In this document: in pieces, positions 34,168 to 47,896 of the stretch
Numbering within the stretch: the first letter of the stretch is position 1
Layout of the letters: the number at the start of each line of letters is the position of its first letter
DNA from: Arabidopsis thaliana
Taxonomy: Eukaryota > Streptophyta > Magnoliopsida > Brassicales > Brassicaceae
Assembly (NCBI RefSeq): GCF_000001735.4
Contig: NC_003075.7
Coordinates: forward strand, 6,077,001 to 6,141,000
Direction of reading: 5' to 3'
DNA: 64,000 nt
Made by a program: the position numbers and the translations under genes
Notes under the pieces: model-generated
Databases searched by the model: none
What the model was told of the DNA's origin: nothing
The model's input: only the letters and a program-made list of their open reading frames with translations

Positions 34168-37100
34168 AATAAGGTAGAAAAAAGATTACTTCGAGTCGAA
34201 GACCAAAATTTTGAAAAAAAAAATCTTTCTGATAATATCATTTCTATGTAGAAATTTTTTAAAAAATTATTTGGTACTCTCTCTCTTTCTGAATATTTGT
34301 AATTTAAGGTTTTTGCACACAAATTAAGAAAATATATAAATTTCATTTAATTTATCTCTTTCCTATAAATATATCATTAATTACAACTAATCCAACCAAA
34401 AAAAAATATGATGTAAAATATAATTGGTTAAAAACTATTAAATACATTTAATATTTGCATACAAAAGTGAAAACAACACTTACGGGGAAAACTAAAAAAC
34501 CTTTAAACTACACTTAATTAGAAACAGAGAGTACTATTAATTGTTTAATTTACCTATCTATTCTCTTTACCATAGTCATTTACATTTTACAACCTTTATG
34601 TTTTGAATCAAAAATGAGTATTTTTTCATCGATATCCTTCACCGTAATTCATTTTTCTGATGTCTCTACTCGTAGTTTAAAATTTTAAAATAATAATAAG
34701 CTCATAATGCTAACATTCAGCGTGTCCTATTTGCTTTTGTGTTTGTATTGTATATTATGTCGATTGGAATTGGAAGGTAATTGTCTCGTCCATTTAACAT
34801 AAAATTAAAAAATCTTGGTAACTATAGCTTTAATTCAGCTTGAATGTACAGTTTAACTACATTTTGCATCTTTGTAACCCTAACAATGTTTTTTTTCCTT
34901 TGATGATTCTTTGTACCCTTCATCATCAGTCATCACCTACTATTTCAATCCTAGGTACAATCAATTTTCGCGTCTCTTTAAACAACATTCTTTCTTCTAA
35001 CTAATTTCACCATCTTATTCTTTAATTACATATCTATTCTACCATAAGCTTTATTTCTTTTATATTACTCATCTCATTATACTTGTCCGAGTTAGTTGCT
35101 TGTCAAGAAGACGATTATTCTATAACAACATTCAAATGATGAGTATACTTAGAACATAAACTGATATCTATAACCTCTTTCACATGTATTATTAGATCAT
35201 TGACCATCACATTCACTCAATAACCTTGTTTAATAACCTCTTTTCTTTAATTATTTTGTCTTATAAGGTGATTTAAGATTTGGGAACACTTAGTCTAGCA
35301 TATGGGAGGGTAAAAATATCAAAAACAAAAACATATAAGAAAAGTAAATGAAACCAAAAAAATCATTGGGCAATATATATCGAGAAACTTAATATGATTT
35401 TTCAACTACAAAAATATCCCTAGATGCTTACATGATCCATACGGTAATTAGTGGGATTAGTATAGATGTGTATGTCATGAAAGTCTATATATTGAGAATA
35501 AGTCACCAAATGTTGTATGTCACAAAATAATTTGTAATCCTTAAAAACCAGTAATTAAGCACAAAGCAGGTTATATGTGTATATATATGTTACAAACCTG
35601 AGCAACAGTAGCTAAAAATTGCTAAGATGGTGATCGACAAACTTGTAGTTGCCACTTAGTATGCTGCTTTCCGATAGCAAGACCAATATCTCCCTTAAAT
35701 AAGGATATTGAAGATGATATTTTCAAAATTTTGGTAAATGAAAGAACGTTTCATTAAAAAGAAATTGTATACATATTACACAAACGAATATAGAAGAGAG
35801 TTGGAACATAATCAATGGACAGGTCCAATGGGAGTCCAATTCTCTAGTTTTGGTTTTACTTAACGTTATACTAATAAATACTTCGTATCAAGAACAGATA
35901 TATCTTCAGGTACGATCTTTGCAGTAATGTGAACAATCAATAACGGATAAATTTTTACTAAAAATATAGCCAAATCAGAAAAGACGCCTTATCCCGTAAA
36001 TTAAACTACAACCACTAATAGATAAATCCTCGAATAAATCAACCATCTATTTCATGCAACGTTAAGTAAAACCAAAACTAGAGAATTGGACTCCCATTAC
36101 TTGAGGTAGAACTCGAGAATCGGACCCCCATTGCATCTTCTCGTCCACTTCATGTGACCTGAAAGAGTGATGAATCGTGAATTTTTGATCGTCGGGAATT
36201 GATCTTCTCTTCTAGTTCATGTGACACGAAAGAGAATGAACGTAACTCTGATCGTCAGCAATTGATAAATATATTGGAGAAGCATACCGTATCGAGGAGA
36301 ATTTGAAATGTGTAAGTGTTGGTCATTGTAATCGTTTTCTAATTGTCCATTAATTATCATTAATTAAGTAATTAAATTTATCGTTATAGAGATTCTGATT
36401 GGTGTCTATAGAAAATTGTTTTAACGCAAATAAAATACATAAGTGTGTTGACATGGCATCTTGAAAAAACTTTATAGAAAATCTGATGTAGATGGTTTGA
36501 GAGGCCTCAATGAACTTCTTAGAGATATCCACCAACAGTAATTATTGAATTCAATAATAGCTTAACGAATGCCAAAAAATCCTTCACCATGAGGTTTCAA
36601 ATGCTTCATTTGCTTCTAGCTAACTATGGTTTTGAGAGGCGGCACGAAAAAAAGTGAGAAATAATATTTAGCTATTTACTTGATACGTAACGACGGTGCA
36701 AAATGAAGAGATTTTAATCTCTTTGGCCCCTTTTGGTTGAATCAATTTTTGAAAAACCCCCACTTATTCTCACTACCCCCTCTCCATCCTAACCTATTTG
36801 AAATACAATTTTACCCTTCTCTTTTATCCTTTTTAATTTTCTATTTAATTTTTGCTACCAAACAATCTATTAAAATCAACCAATCATATGCATTCTCTTT
36901 CTTATATCATTAATCACTTAAACCTACAAAAAACGCTGGACAACTGAAACCAATAGGTACAACTATGTTGATGGACTTCTACGAAAAACATATAATTACA
37001 TATCGTTTTCTTTTTCTCTTTCATTTTCAAGTTATAATAAAAAAGACTTCAGTCATACGTGTTGCTTATAATGGATACTATTAATTTTCTTGTCGTATTT

Positions 37101-38739
37101 ATACAAATTAATATGTTTTGTATTGGTACAACTAAGTACAACCCGCACAACTAAGGTCTATTCACTTGGCTAGTTTTCAGAATATTATAAAATATGAAAA
37201 TTTAAAACCAAACTAAGAAAACTTAAATAATGCATACACAATTGTAATGAAATTACATAATTAGTTTTTGACAAAAATCATATTTTCTAAATTAATGAAA
37301 CTCTTATCACAAAATCTAACATTCATACATTAACAACCTTATACTTTCATGGTTACTTTGTATATTTTAACAAAACAAATTAAAAAATTTAAATACTTGT
37401 AATTAGATAAATATAAATACACTGATACAAAGTAATGGTATTTTGATGGGGGAATACCATATGTTCCATCCATAAAATTTAATTTTGAGTTGATAACAAC
37501 TAGATTTATTATATTCTCGATATTGTACAACTATGACAAAAAATGTGCAACCGAATACAACTGTACAACTATGGGCAATATATTTTTCAGATATTTATAG
37601 ATATTTTTTAGATATTTGTAGATATTTTATAATAAAAATTAGCTTTATTCTTTTGTGATAAAAATATTTATTTATTTTTTGTCATCAAAAATATTTAATT
37701 TTATAGTTAAATAAACTATTTTGTTCCCTTTCAAACTTTTTTTTTCCTTTTCAAAACACTGTTGTTTAATAAAATAAAATACTAACATTCATAATTTTTT
37801 GTGTTTTGTTTTGGATCAAAATACGTTGATGTGTTGATTCATATTTATTTTGGAGTTTTTTTTGACAAAAAATCTTAGATTCATACATAAACCCAGATAC
37901 ATAGTTGTACATGAGCGTACCAGTTGTACCTAAACGCTTAGATCTATTATCTTAGAAACCGAAAGACAGCCGAACAATTGTATCTAAACCAAAAACCCAA
38001 CATAATTATATCTAAAAATTTAGCCACAATTATACCTAAAACCAAAAACACAATACTATCTAAAGACTCAAACACGAAGTCTTATTGTTCTCGTTGTCAT
38101 TCTCCTTCTCAATTTCTTTCTCCTTAGCTTTCTCCTTCTTCCCTTTTCTTCTAGTTTTTATCATTCAAAAGCAATCTCATAATATTTTGTTTTAATGCAT
38201 TTCACAAACTATCTCTAAGGAACAAAATTCAAATTCATTCGAATCCCAATTGTAATCCTAAAAACTAAGTCATAACAGCTATTACAAGAGGCTTTTAAGG
38301 GACAATTTCGATTTTAAATCGATAATTAACTCAAATTTGAATCTATATATACATTTTTGCAGCAATTTTGTGAAATAAATGTTATAGTTGGAACTTATTT
38401 ACAATGGCTGCCACTGGATTTTAATGTTTGTTTTTGATAATTAGAAAAAAAATCTTCAAATTAAATATTTGACTTTTAACAATCTTCCCTAAATCTCTCC
38501 ACATTAACTACACGATTAGTTACTGAAATAAAACTTCCAAAATATTTAATATCATTTATTTACTACAAAATTATCATTTTTTATATTGTTTTTCTCCATG
38601 ACTATAACAATTTAATTATAATCGTCAAACCGCAGAGATATTTGATAGCATTTAATTATTACAAAATTACAAAATATTTAGACAATAATTCATAAACATA
38701 TCATAAATAAGATTAACATTAATAAAATAAATGTTTTTT
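34168..38739. other. Long AT-rich region, no supported gene
   Basis: About 4.6 kb without a convincing coding region. It has a perfect inverted repeat (see 35827-36098), a possible secreted-peptide signal-exon relic near 35595-35660 on the minus strand, and irregular repeats of GTACAAC/ACAACTA near 37130, 37525-37570 and 37900-38040. The right part, from perhaps 36.7 kb, may belong to a nonautonomous Helitron ending at 38902. Confidence 0.4.
35827..36098. repeat. Perfect 41-bp inverted repeat (foldback element)
   Basis: The arms are 35827-35867 (AATGGGAGTCCAATTCTC...) and 36058-36098 (...GAGAATTGGACTCCCATT), identical by eye over 41 bp as reverse complements, with a 190-bp spacer. This looks like a young MITE or foldback. 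Target duplications were not confirmed. Confidence 0.85.
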
Positions 38740-38902
38740 TTATGGGACGGGTTGGCGGGACGGGTTTGGCAGGACGTTACTTAATAACAATTGTAAACTA
38801 TAAAATAAAAATATTTATAGATAGATACAATTTGCAAACTTTTATGTATACTAACTTTAAAAAATAAATTGTTTCCGCGGTGTACCGCGGATTAAAATCT
38901 AG
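38740..38902 (+). mobile_element. Helitron 3' end with perfect hairpin and CTAG
   Basis: The hairpin CCGCGG-TGTA-CCGCGG (38875-38890) is followed by 8 bases and CTAG at 38899-38902, then T. Upstream at 38743-38775 is GACGGGTTGGCGGGACGGG..., a G-rich stretch that I associate with Arabidopsis Helitrons. The 5' terminus is not located. Confidence 0.75.
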
Positions 38903-39818
38903 TTGTACTCATAAAAATCCAAATTATAATCGAAATTTTATCCAAAATCCATCATTTTTAAACAAAATCAAAGAGAAAAAGAGATCAAACTATCAAATCT
39001 AATAAGAAATAAAACCCTAATTAAACACAACACCATCAATCATCATATATGGAATAGAGATGGATCTTTGGATTGATAGAAACAAATGAAAAGGTAAAAA
39101 AGATGGATCTTTGGATTGATAGAAAGAATGAAAAGGCAAAAAGAAGACGAAAGATTATACATGGAATAGAGAGAAGAGAGTAAAGAGAAGAAGAAGAAGA
39201 AACAAATCAAAAGTTTTGTTTTTGTTGAATTGAGAGAAAAATAAATTGAAGATGAAAAAAATTTGATATGAGAAATTAGATTTTTTTTTGTTGAGAATAA
39301 AAGATCCAAAATTGTTATGGATCTAGATCCAACATAGAGGTTGGGTTGTAAATAAGTAAAAAACTCTAGTTTTACTTGTCTTTTACTATTATTCTGAATT
39401 AAAATAAATAAATAAACATATGTTTTTTATAAAGGGGCTAACTAGAGAATCTTTGAAGCTAAGGGGGTGGACTAGATAAAAATCCAAAATGAAGCAAATG
39501 ACCTAACTGCTGTTTGCAACATCATTTGGTTCATTTGCTGTTAGCTAACCTTAGTTTTTGATAACCATAGTCCATAGGCTAAATATCACAGAATGGTAAA
39601 GTGTAAGCCATTTCGTCAACGCTACACCTAAACGGCATGAAGTTGGAGCTTCTAATTAAGAAGAACCCGGTCGGGTCAAAATTCGGGTCACTCTTCTCGG
39701 GTTCCCCCTCTAATTCACCCTCTTTTTTTCATTCACTCCACAATTACAATTACAGTCGATGGACGACAGAGCCACCGAACCATCACGGCGAGTCTAAAAA
39801 TACTCAGAGCTCCTATAA

Positions 39819-42800
39819 ATGGAGAACACCACAATTCTCACGGTTAAGGACCTTGTCAACGAAGGAATAGCCGTCACCGGTGCATCGTCGCTATTCTCTT
39901 CCGCTGCTTCTCACTCGTCTTCCGAATCAACCAGTACGAACCCTAAATCACATCCCGGTGCCGTCGATTCAGACTTTAGCCGTAAGTTTCTCACACCGTT
40001 GAACTACCCAACGGTTATCTTCGGGACGGTAGCTCTTCCTTCCGAAACCCTAAAATGTCCGAATCGCTACTGCTTTCGATTCACAGACGGTGATTTGACA
40101 ATCTGCTGTGATATCCTTGGATTCGAATTCCGCGCGATTGGGAGTAAGATTTGTGTTCTATCTTGGAATTTTCTTCCTATGAATCATTCTGGTGGATTTT
40201 TGGAGATAATCAACTGGAAATTTGTGGATAGTGGTAGTTTGCTATCTCGGTGTTCTGGAATTAGTTCGTTTCCATTGATTCCTTCTTTGTATTCATCGCA
40301 AAACGGTGACCGGAAGTCACGGTACAGCGTTTGTGGTGTGTTAGAGTCTATCAGCCCTGTGTCTGTTGTTCCTTGTATGGATGGGGTTTCAAGTGATTCT
40401 GTAAATCTTCCTGGGTTCTTAGTACATGTCATGGCTTGTGAGTGTAAAGTGTATAGCCGGGATGCGATTGATTGCGGTCACGCTTTTGAGAGGTCTGTAT
40501 TTGTTTACTTCTGTGGTTTAGAGGCTGCGAGTTGGCATCCTGTGGTGATGAAGTTAGTTGGAAGAAATGTTGCTCTTTCCGGGTTGAAAAGGAAGTTGGT
40601 TTATGTAAGAGGTGATTCTCTGTTGGTGTTTGTGACTACTGAGAATTCTGTTCTTCATCCACCTTGGTTATCTAAGAAAGGGACAGTTTCGAAAACTGTT
40701 GTTGATAGGAGAGGTAACTGTGGTTCCTACCGTGGATATGTTAGAGGTTTGTATTTGAAAGGAAAGCTTGTTGAGATGGATGAAGATGTCTGGCTTTTAT
40801 TGACGGATCAGATACTCAATAGATCACACAGTATCCGTACTGGTTCCCTTGTAAGATTTCCCCTCTTACTTCGGCTTGGTGTGTATTAAGATGGTTCATC
40901 TATCTTTTATCTTTGCTAGTTTGAGATCTTTGATTGTTTTGACTAATTTTAGTGCAGATTTTTATCAGAAATGTTCATTTTGTGAATACCAAATTTCCTT
41001 GGGGAGAAGTGCTTATACTTGGGGCATGCTTTAAGACTAGCATCACAGTTGAGTTTTTTTCACCTTTTGAAACGAGGTAAGGTTTTGCTCTAAATCAGTG
41101 TATCCTGGTTACTTTCTGTAATGTCTGAAGATTCATCCAGCTGGTGCTTCAGTTGTCTTGTAGATTCATGTCGGCAGACTTCTTTGAGTCTATACGTTGA
41201 GTCTTTGTCATTTCCTGCAAGATTATGGTACTCTTTCTTTCTGATTGATTTTAGCTTTGCTCTAGTGATTTCATTGTATTTTTTGGCTCGTGACAGATTT
41301 AGCTGCAATACAATGCTTTGCAGGACATTACTAGTTCGTATCAGCTTCGAGAAATTTAATAGAATGCCATCAGACAAAGAAATATTAAGATCCTGTCAGG
41401 TAACTGAAAGCAGGTTTGACTCTTTGTTTTGATCCTGGGGATTCCTTTTTTCTCTCACATTAAGTTCTATGTTCCTCTTCATTTTTGTGAGGTGTTATCA
41501 GAAGGATGAACTGACAAAGATGTATGCAGAGTCACGAATACCGCCATCCATGTTTCAACCTAGGGTAAAGTGGTAAAATTCAAAGTTCATTAAAATATGC
41601 AGCTTTATCTCTTCTTAGGTTATTATCAATGCTCATCAGTTTGAATATTTTTATTAAACTTTTAAATTCGCAGGGTGGGATCTTTACTGAATTCTGCATG
41701 CATGAGTCATGCGGATGCAATAGTGAAGCTCGTGATTGCAACCTAAAACTGGTAGGTCAATTGTTTGGTTAGATTAGAACGAGTTTCATCTAGATCTTAT
41801 GGTATTAATTCCACCCGTTCTTTTCTGCAAACAGGTAATGCCCATCTCAAGTTTTGTCCACCACGTCAAGGTTATGCTGAATGAATTGCTTTCTCAGATT
41901 AAGAAAGACTTTAGTGCTAGTGATTGCTTAAGTCATTCATCGTCAACATGGAAAAGATACAATAATACAAACCCGAAGACTCTTAGAAGTGAGGATACTG
42001 GTGTCATCTTGCTTGGAAGATTGAAGGTACATTAGAATTTTAAATATCGTCACTCCATATCTGTGTTATGCCTCCATATCGCTCCAAGATATCTGAAGTC
42101 TTACATTAGTACAATGTACCATCAAATAACTTATTAAACATGTTTTTCTTAAATTGTTGAGATGTCAGTGTCATCATGTCAGCTTGATAGGGTATATATC
42201 TTTACTTGATATCTGGAACATATCTTTAGCTTTGGTACATAACAAGGTTTATATTTTTCTAGATTCATACCCTTATGTAGCTGTGACATTATTCTTCTAT
42301 TACAGATCTCATCTTCTGGAAGACTACAATTGCATGACAGAACTAGCAGTATTGATGTTCTGACTCCAGACCTTCTAAGTGATAGAAATGCGAGCAGGAT
42401 ATGTGAGGTTAATTTTTATTTCTGACTGTATTTTCTTCATTTATCCGGTGGCATTGTGGAGGATACCAAACTCGTCCTATTGACTCTTTAGTTTATCCTC
42501 TTTTGTTCATTGTAGGTTCCTGATTACTATCTTATTATAGAAGGAATACCTGAATCGATGCTTCACATGCCATTTCTTAAAAATCCCTTTCGCTGTAGTA
42601 GTGTGCTTAATCCCACTCCATTGGCCATAAAAAACACCTTGACAGTGCCTTTTTCTTTATCGCTTGGTACTGCAAGTTGCAAACATCTTCTCAAGCACCA
42701 TCCTTTTGACTGGAGGCATGATTTCAATGAGTTCAAAGAGGGATTTTTTCATCTATTTAGGGTGACCCACAAATTTCCAATATTAAAAAATGTATGGTTT

Positions 42801-45800
42801 CATCTTTCAACTAGCAATCTCCAAGTCTAATTATTGTTTATTTAGTTTGCTTAAAGAAATCAATGTTGTTGTTTATGCTACAAGGTCTTAACTGTTATGG
42901 TTATTAATCTTGTACCAGGGTCACCCAGGAATGCCTGACTGTACTAGTGTATTCATCGAGGCTTTAGTCCTTCCGTGGGATCTCATTTGCACTGTGACCG
43001 AAGAAGAGGCAGCTGCTCCCAATTTTGAAGAACATGATACTTCCCAAGAAATACGTCCACATAAGAGATGTAAAACTAATAATGGGCTACAGAGTCAAAG
43101 CTTTCTATCTGTGCCACATGAAATTTCTTGCCAGATGACCATCAGATGTGCTAGTAGTCACTGCTTGGTTGCAACAGCAACTCTTTCTAATTTGACGGAG
43201 AACAAAAGTGGTAAAATGCATAGTGCTATGCGTGTGCTGTTAGAATTCATACCTGAATGCAGTAACTATTATGTAAGTATGAATTTCTTATTAACATTGG
43301 ATTCCCAGGAAACATCTATGCTGCACAAAGACTAATAGTTTAAACTAAATGATGATTTTGCATTTTAATATGGCAGGGGTTACAGATTGGCGGTTGCTAT
43401 TTGATGAAGCATGGCTCTGATGATTCCTTTTGTGTTGGACGGTCTGGCATATCTAACAATGATAAAATCAATTTTAGACCAGAAACACGTTTATGGAGTC
43501 TGGAATTTTCTTTCGACGAAGTTCTCACCCATGATGGATCTATGGATGTACATCCTCTGGTGTCTTCTCAACCATCTTTTGCGGTGGAACAGCAAAATGT
43601 TTCTAGTCGACAACCTTGTTCAGATGTTTCGCTTCTTCTCCCTTATGATGCAAAAGGACTCTTTTCAGTATTTCTCAACGACTTGGAAGGGCTTAATAAG
43701 CCATTGGCAGCTGGGAAGGACAATAATAATATATCATGCTGTACTCAGTCGGAGACAATAATGCATGCAGAGCCGTCTCGACTACTTCCTTCCAACAGCT
43801 TGTTTCCTGAAGGAAATCTTGCTACTTTCAGAGGTGACGTAGTAGCAGTTGACGCTGTTACCTCTTCTGTCGTTGATGTTTCAAGCAGCTATTGCATTAA
43901 TGTTCTAGTCAATCATCAAATGGTGAGTGCATATTATACTCTTTTCTCTCTGCTATCTGTATTCTTGTACCTCTGATCTCCTCAAGAATGTGTTTCAGGT
44001 GAAGATATTTGGTCCACTTAGAAGGCATTCATATCTCACTGGATTTGGCTTTGGGACGAATGCAACATTCTACCGGATTCTTGGAACGGGGTATAATATT
44101 TAAACAACAACTATTGCTTAATTAGCTTGTCATTAAGTGACAAACTCATCTTCAATCCCTTGCTTTATTGTTTCTTAGAGAGCAAAACAGCTTTGTGTTG
44201 ACATCAGCATCGTTTATCAAAATAAACTCTCGAAAGGCATTGGATAGTCCGCCGTTAGAGAAACCGACTCACGGAGCTGCTTTGTGTCTGCCCAAAATTA
44301 CACCTCAGGAATTCGTACCTTGCATTCTTGCTGGTCCTGCTTGTAATTCGTTCTCAGGAAACGAGGATAATCAGCAAATAAAGTTTGCCTGCAAGGTAAT
44401 ATTCGTGGATTAGCAAAGTTGTTAAATTCTTCCATTTATGTGTACTGATTTGTTCAAGCAACAGGTTCTTTCAGTTTATCTTCTGGTTCTCCAAACTAGA
44501 TCTGATGATCCCTCAGAAAACGAATGTAGGAACAATATTGATATACCACTTGCAGGATTTGTGGTAGGTAAGTCACTATCTTCTATTCTAGGGCAATCTC
44601 TAACAGGGCATAGAATAAGGGATAATTTAGAGCATGTCGAGAGAAAGAGAAGTTTTAGCCGAATTTACAGAGACATTGACGTTTTGTTTTATCTTCTATA
44701 GTTGGAAATGGCCTTAGAATGTTAATATATCCAACTAGTAAGATTGATCGTGTTATACTGTTACTATTTCTCAAAATTGCTGTCCTATTCAGTCTTCGTT
44801 AAAGTGACTAACATCCCCTTAAGAGCTTCCTGTTAAGCGTTGTGTATGAATGTAATGCCACAAGGCAGAAGAAAACATATAAAGATGTGTACGAGTCTAT
44901 TAGTTTATGTTTGCATAATTTTTGGTGTTACTGAACGGATGTTAATTTAGACTCATTTATTGCTCCTGAGTAGTCTTTCTTCAGTTTCCAGTGGCATATA
45001 GAAAACTCACTTGTCCATTGATAAATTGGTTAATAATATGTGACATCCATTCTCTCTCTTTTCATGAGTTTCATTTTCCTGGTTTAGATGACGGATCATC
45101 AACTTATCTTTGCTGGACGAGTGGGGAAAGAGCGTTTACAATTCTTAGGCTGCACGAAGAGTTACCTGAAGAAACCATTGATGTGGTACAGTGGACTAGA
45201 AGATACAGCAACTGGGGCACCACAGCTTACCATCTTGACCAAATTGTTCGGGTTCACAAGAGAATAGTGATGAAGTGCAATGGATCACAGATTGACGTAC
45301 TCTTTCAAGACATCACCATTGCTGTTACTTCAGATCAACTTCTCACCAAATCAGAGGATAAGTTCCTCAAGTGGTTGATCCTAAATGCCATTAGCGGCCC
45401 CATATGGGTATATGCCCCAACCTCTTTTATCATCTCTTAAGTTTATTGGACTTTTATTATTCCAGAACATTAAACGGTCCTACCTGAAGAATTAACCGAC
45501 AGAACTTACTGATGGTTCTCTCAGGTCTCAGATTGTCTTACTGTGTGAGAATAGATAGAAAACAGAGGATATGTTGCTACGTGTTATTAATTTTAGTAGG
45601 CTATTTAGCGGGTGGACAGGACTGGAATCGAGTAGACTAATCATTTTAATGAGAGGATAAGACTATTACAACAGTTGTCTCGCGCATCAAAATAAGGCGG
45701 CATGCTTTTCTAAACCCAATGACTATGTCTTGTCAGTTTAATATTTCATTAGTTGCACAACTGGGTGTTTTAATACCAAGTTAGTAGTACTCGGTTTCCA

Positions 45801-46017
45801 CTTGTGATCTTGGAATTGATCTTCATTGTTTTGGTTTAAGCAGGAAGTTGCCGCGAGCTCAATGGACATGAAAATGATTGAGCATTTGGAGAGGGAACAG
45901 TGTGTGGAGATGGAGACATCAAGATATAATCTGCAGAGTGTTTGGGGTAATGAAGTATGCCAAGTGGATCCGTTGGTCCGAGCTTGGAGCTTACTCCAAG
46001 GTTTGCTAAATAGCTGA
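39819..46017 (+). CDS. CTC1: CTC1, CST telomere-capping complex large subunit
   Basis: CTC1 forms the CST complex with STN1 and TEN1, binds single-stranded DNA and protects and helps replicate telomeres. Sixteen exons fit with all phases: 39819-40850, 40958-41076, 41153-41227, 41324-41399, 41502-41564, 41674-41751, 41835-42026, 42306-42407, 42516-42791, 42919-43272, 43377-43922, 43999-44090, 44179-44395, 44465-44567, 45088-45407, 45844-46017. The sum is 1272 aa, the length I recall for Arabidopsis CTC1. The start [20 protein letters not shown] follows a TATAAATGG context. OB folds are expected but cannot be marked by eye. The third intron (41228-41323, 96 nt) is open and in frame; retaining it would add 32 residues. 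Identity rests on recognition plus locus order (At4g09680). Confidence 0.92.
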
Positions 46018-47078
46018 TCATGTAGTAGTCAAAAACATTCATCCACCAGTCGGCGATTCTTCGTGTCCATACATCAGGAGAGAACGACAATTTGTCGACC
46101 CTAAGAAGGATGCGCTGAGATGAAGCAAGTACTTGATCTTACTTATATTAATGTCATGAGTGTAGACAACTACAAAATCATTCACAATTTTGAGCTTTTA
46201 GGCATTCTTTAGTATATCCCAAAACAAAACTTCATATGTACGGATCCACATAAACGATTTAAAGTAATATAAGATGGTAATGTGTTAAAATCTATTCATT
46301 AGTTAATTTTGAATTTAAAACTCATGATTACTTAACATGTTTCAAACTTCAGAGTATGGTTATTGACCCAAAGAGGTTGACAATGAGTCGTAAGAATTAT
46401 TAGAGAAAGTGTGATCTAATTTCGAAAAATATAATAAACACGACTCAATCTAGTTATCGTTATTTGGTTTTGAACTAGAAAGGCTATGAAACTTAACATT
46501 GTATCTAGATACAATTTGTTGACTTGACTATGATAGTTTGGTCATGATTTCTCAAAAATAAGAAGGATTAAAACTAGAAAAAAAATCGATAATTCTTTAG
46601 TCGAAATGGTAACATTTAATATTTGGTGGGAAAACTGCATTAAGTATTATTGTAATTTTAACCACAACCAATTAGAGGTTAGTAATTGGGAAAAATGTTG
46701 TTTAATACGTGAACTTTCAAAACGTGGTCATTTAATATGTGAACCTTTTATATAGTCAGTTAATACGTAGAAAAATGTAATTACTCTAAATGGATATTTT
46801 CTCTAAGTAACTTATCAGTATAACGCCTTCGTAAATCCGTTAGTAAATTACCGATGACTTACCGATGAATTTTTTTTACTGACGTTCTAGAACTGATTGA
46901 CAAACCTTTGAACTATTTTTTTTTGCAGCTTTTAAGCTGGTATCTTGTAGATTTCTCCTTTTTATCCTATATGTTTTATCAGACTGGTTAACTGATAACT
47001 AATATTTATGGTTAAGTGAGTTGGAGCAAAACATCTCAGAAACACTTCAAACGAATGTATTTTTCATTTTTTAAATCT
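46018..47078. other. CTC1 3' flank and repeat-derived DNA
   Basis: No gene is seen. 46700-46770 has transposon-terminus-like phrases (TTTAATACGTGAACTTTC, TTTAATATGTGAACC) similar in style to Mutator terminal repeats. No paired end was defined. Confidence 0.35.
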
Positions 47079-47139
47079 AAACAATAAAATGATTAAATGA
47101 TTGTAAAACTTTTACAATCATTTAATCATTTTATTGTTT
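47079..47139. repeat. Perfect 61-bp palindrome
   Basis: Arms of 30 nt (47079-47108, AAACAATAAAATGATT...; 47110-47139, ...AATCATTTTATTGTTT) are reverse complements with a single central base. It could extrude as a cruciform in DNA or fold as a 30-bp hairpin in RNA. Confidence 0.9.
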
Positions 47140-47321
47140 TAGTATTTGTTTGACGATTATTTTATGCGTTAGTGAAATAAATAGATTTATATATAACTAA
47201 GAAATAACCATAGTTACTACTTAAGTAAAAGATATGGATCATGAAGTATGAATTTATACATAATCGTATAAAACTAACCAAAATTATTTAAATCATCTAG
47301 TTGCCAATAGAACAACAATCA

Positions 47322-47632
47322 GTGGCGGCTGAGATGGGAGGGTGAGCGGTGCGACCGCCCCGAATCAAATCCCATATTCAATAATTAAGGGGTCGATTTT
47401 CGAAAATATTTTTATAAATAATAATAATAATTCAATTAATAAAATGAAAATAAGATTGAAAAATGTCATGATTATTTATATGTATGTTGTTTTTAGTAAC
47501 CATTTCTTACTAAAAATATCATAAATTTGTTTTTATATAGTTAAAAGTTTAAATCCCAAAAAACATTTGGCATTGGCATTTTTTTTTTTTGCCGTGGGGT
47601 CTACGATAGTGTTGAGCCGGCCTTGCCTACAT
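47322..47632. mobile_element. Nonautonomous hAT-like remnant
   Basis: The left end CAGTGGCGGCTGAGATGGGA (47322) has the hAT CAGTGGCGG form. About 300 bp on, GGGGTCTACGATAGTGTTGAGCCGGCC gives a degenerate inverted counterpart. The inside (GCGACCGCCCCGAATCAAAT..., AAGGGGTCGATTTT) is non-coding. Ends are imperfect; no target duplication confirmed. Confidence 0.45.
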
Positions 47633-47896
47633 TTTTATATCTGACAATTAAATGGTTTCGTCAACTAACCTTATGAACGTGATCTATTCTGTCATTGAAC
47701 CATCCATAACAATTATATTTGAAGTTTTAAAGAAAGACTAGCAAAAGTCTGATATGTCACCGACGACTTTTGAGAAAAGAGAGAAAGAGATTTTGAAAGG
47801 AGCACATCTTGAAATCTCAGATCCAACTTATTTCTTCTTTTTTCTTCTGCTTCTTTTTCTTTTTCTTCTTCTTCTTCCCTTTCTTCTTATACAATA

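Noticed and set aside
36720..39520. One large element with C-rich ends (CCCCCACTTATTCTC and GAGAATCTTTGAAGC-like)
   Set aside because: End similarity is weak and a Helitron end lies inside; no target duplication found.
41121..41152. Using an AG at 41097-41098 as CTC1 exon 3 acceptor
   Set aside because: It would make a 22-nt intron, too short for plant splicing; the AG at 41151-41152 keeps phase with a 76-nt intron.
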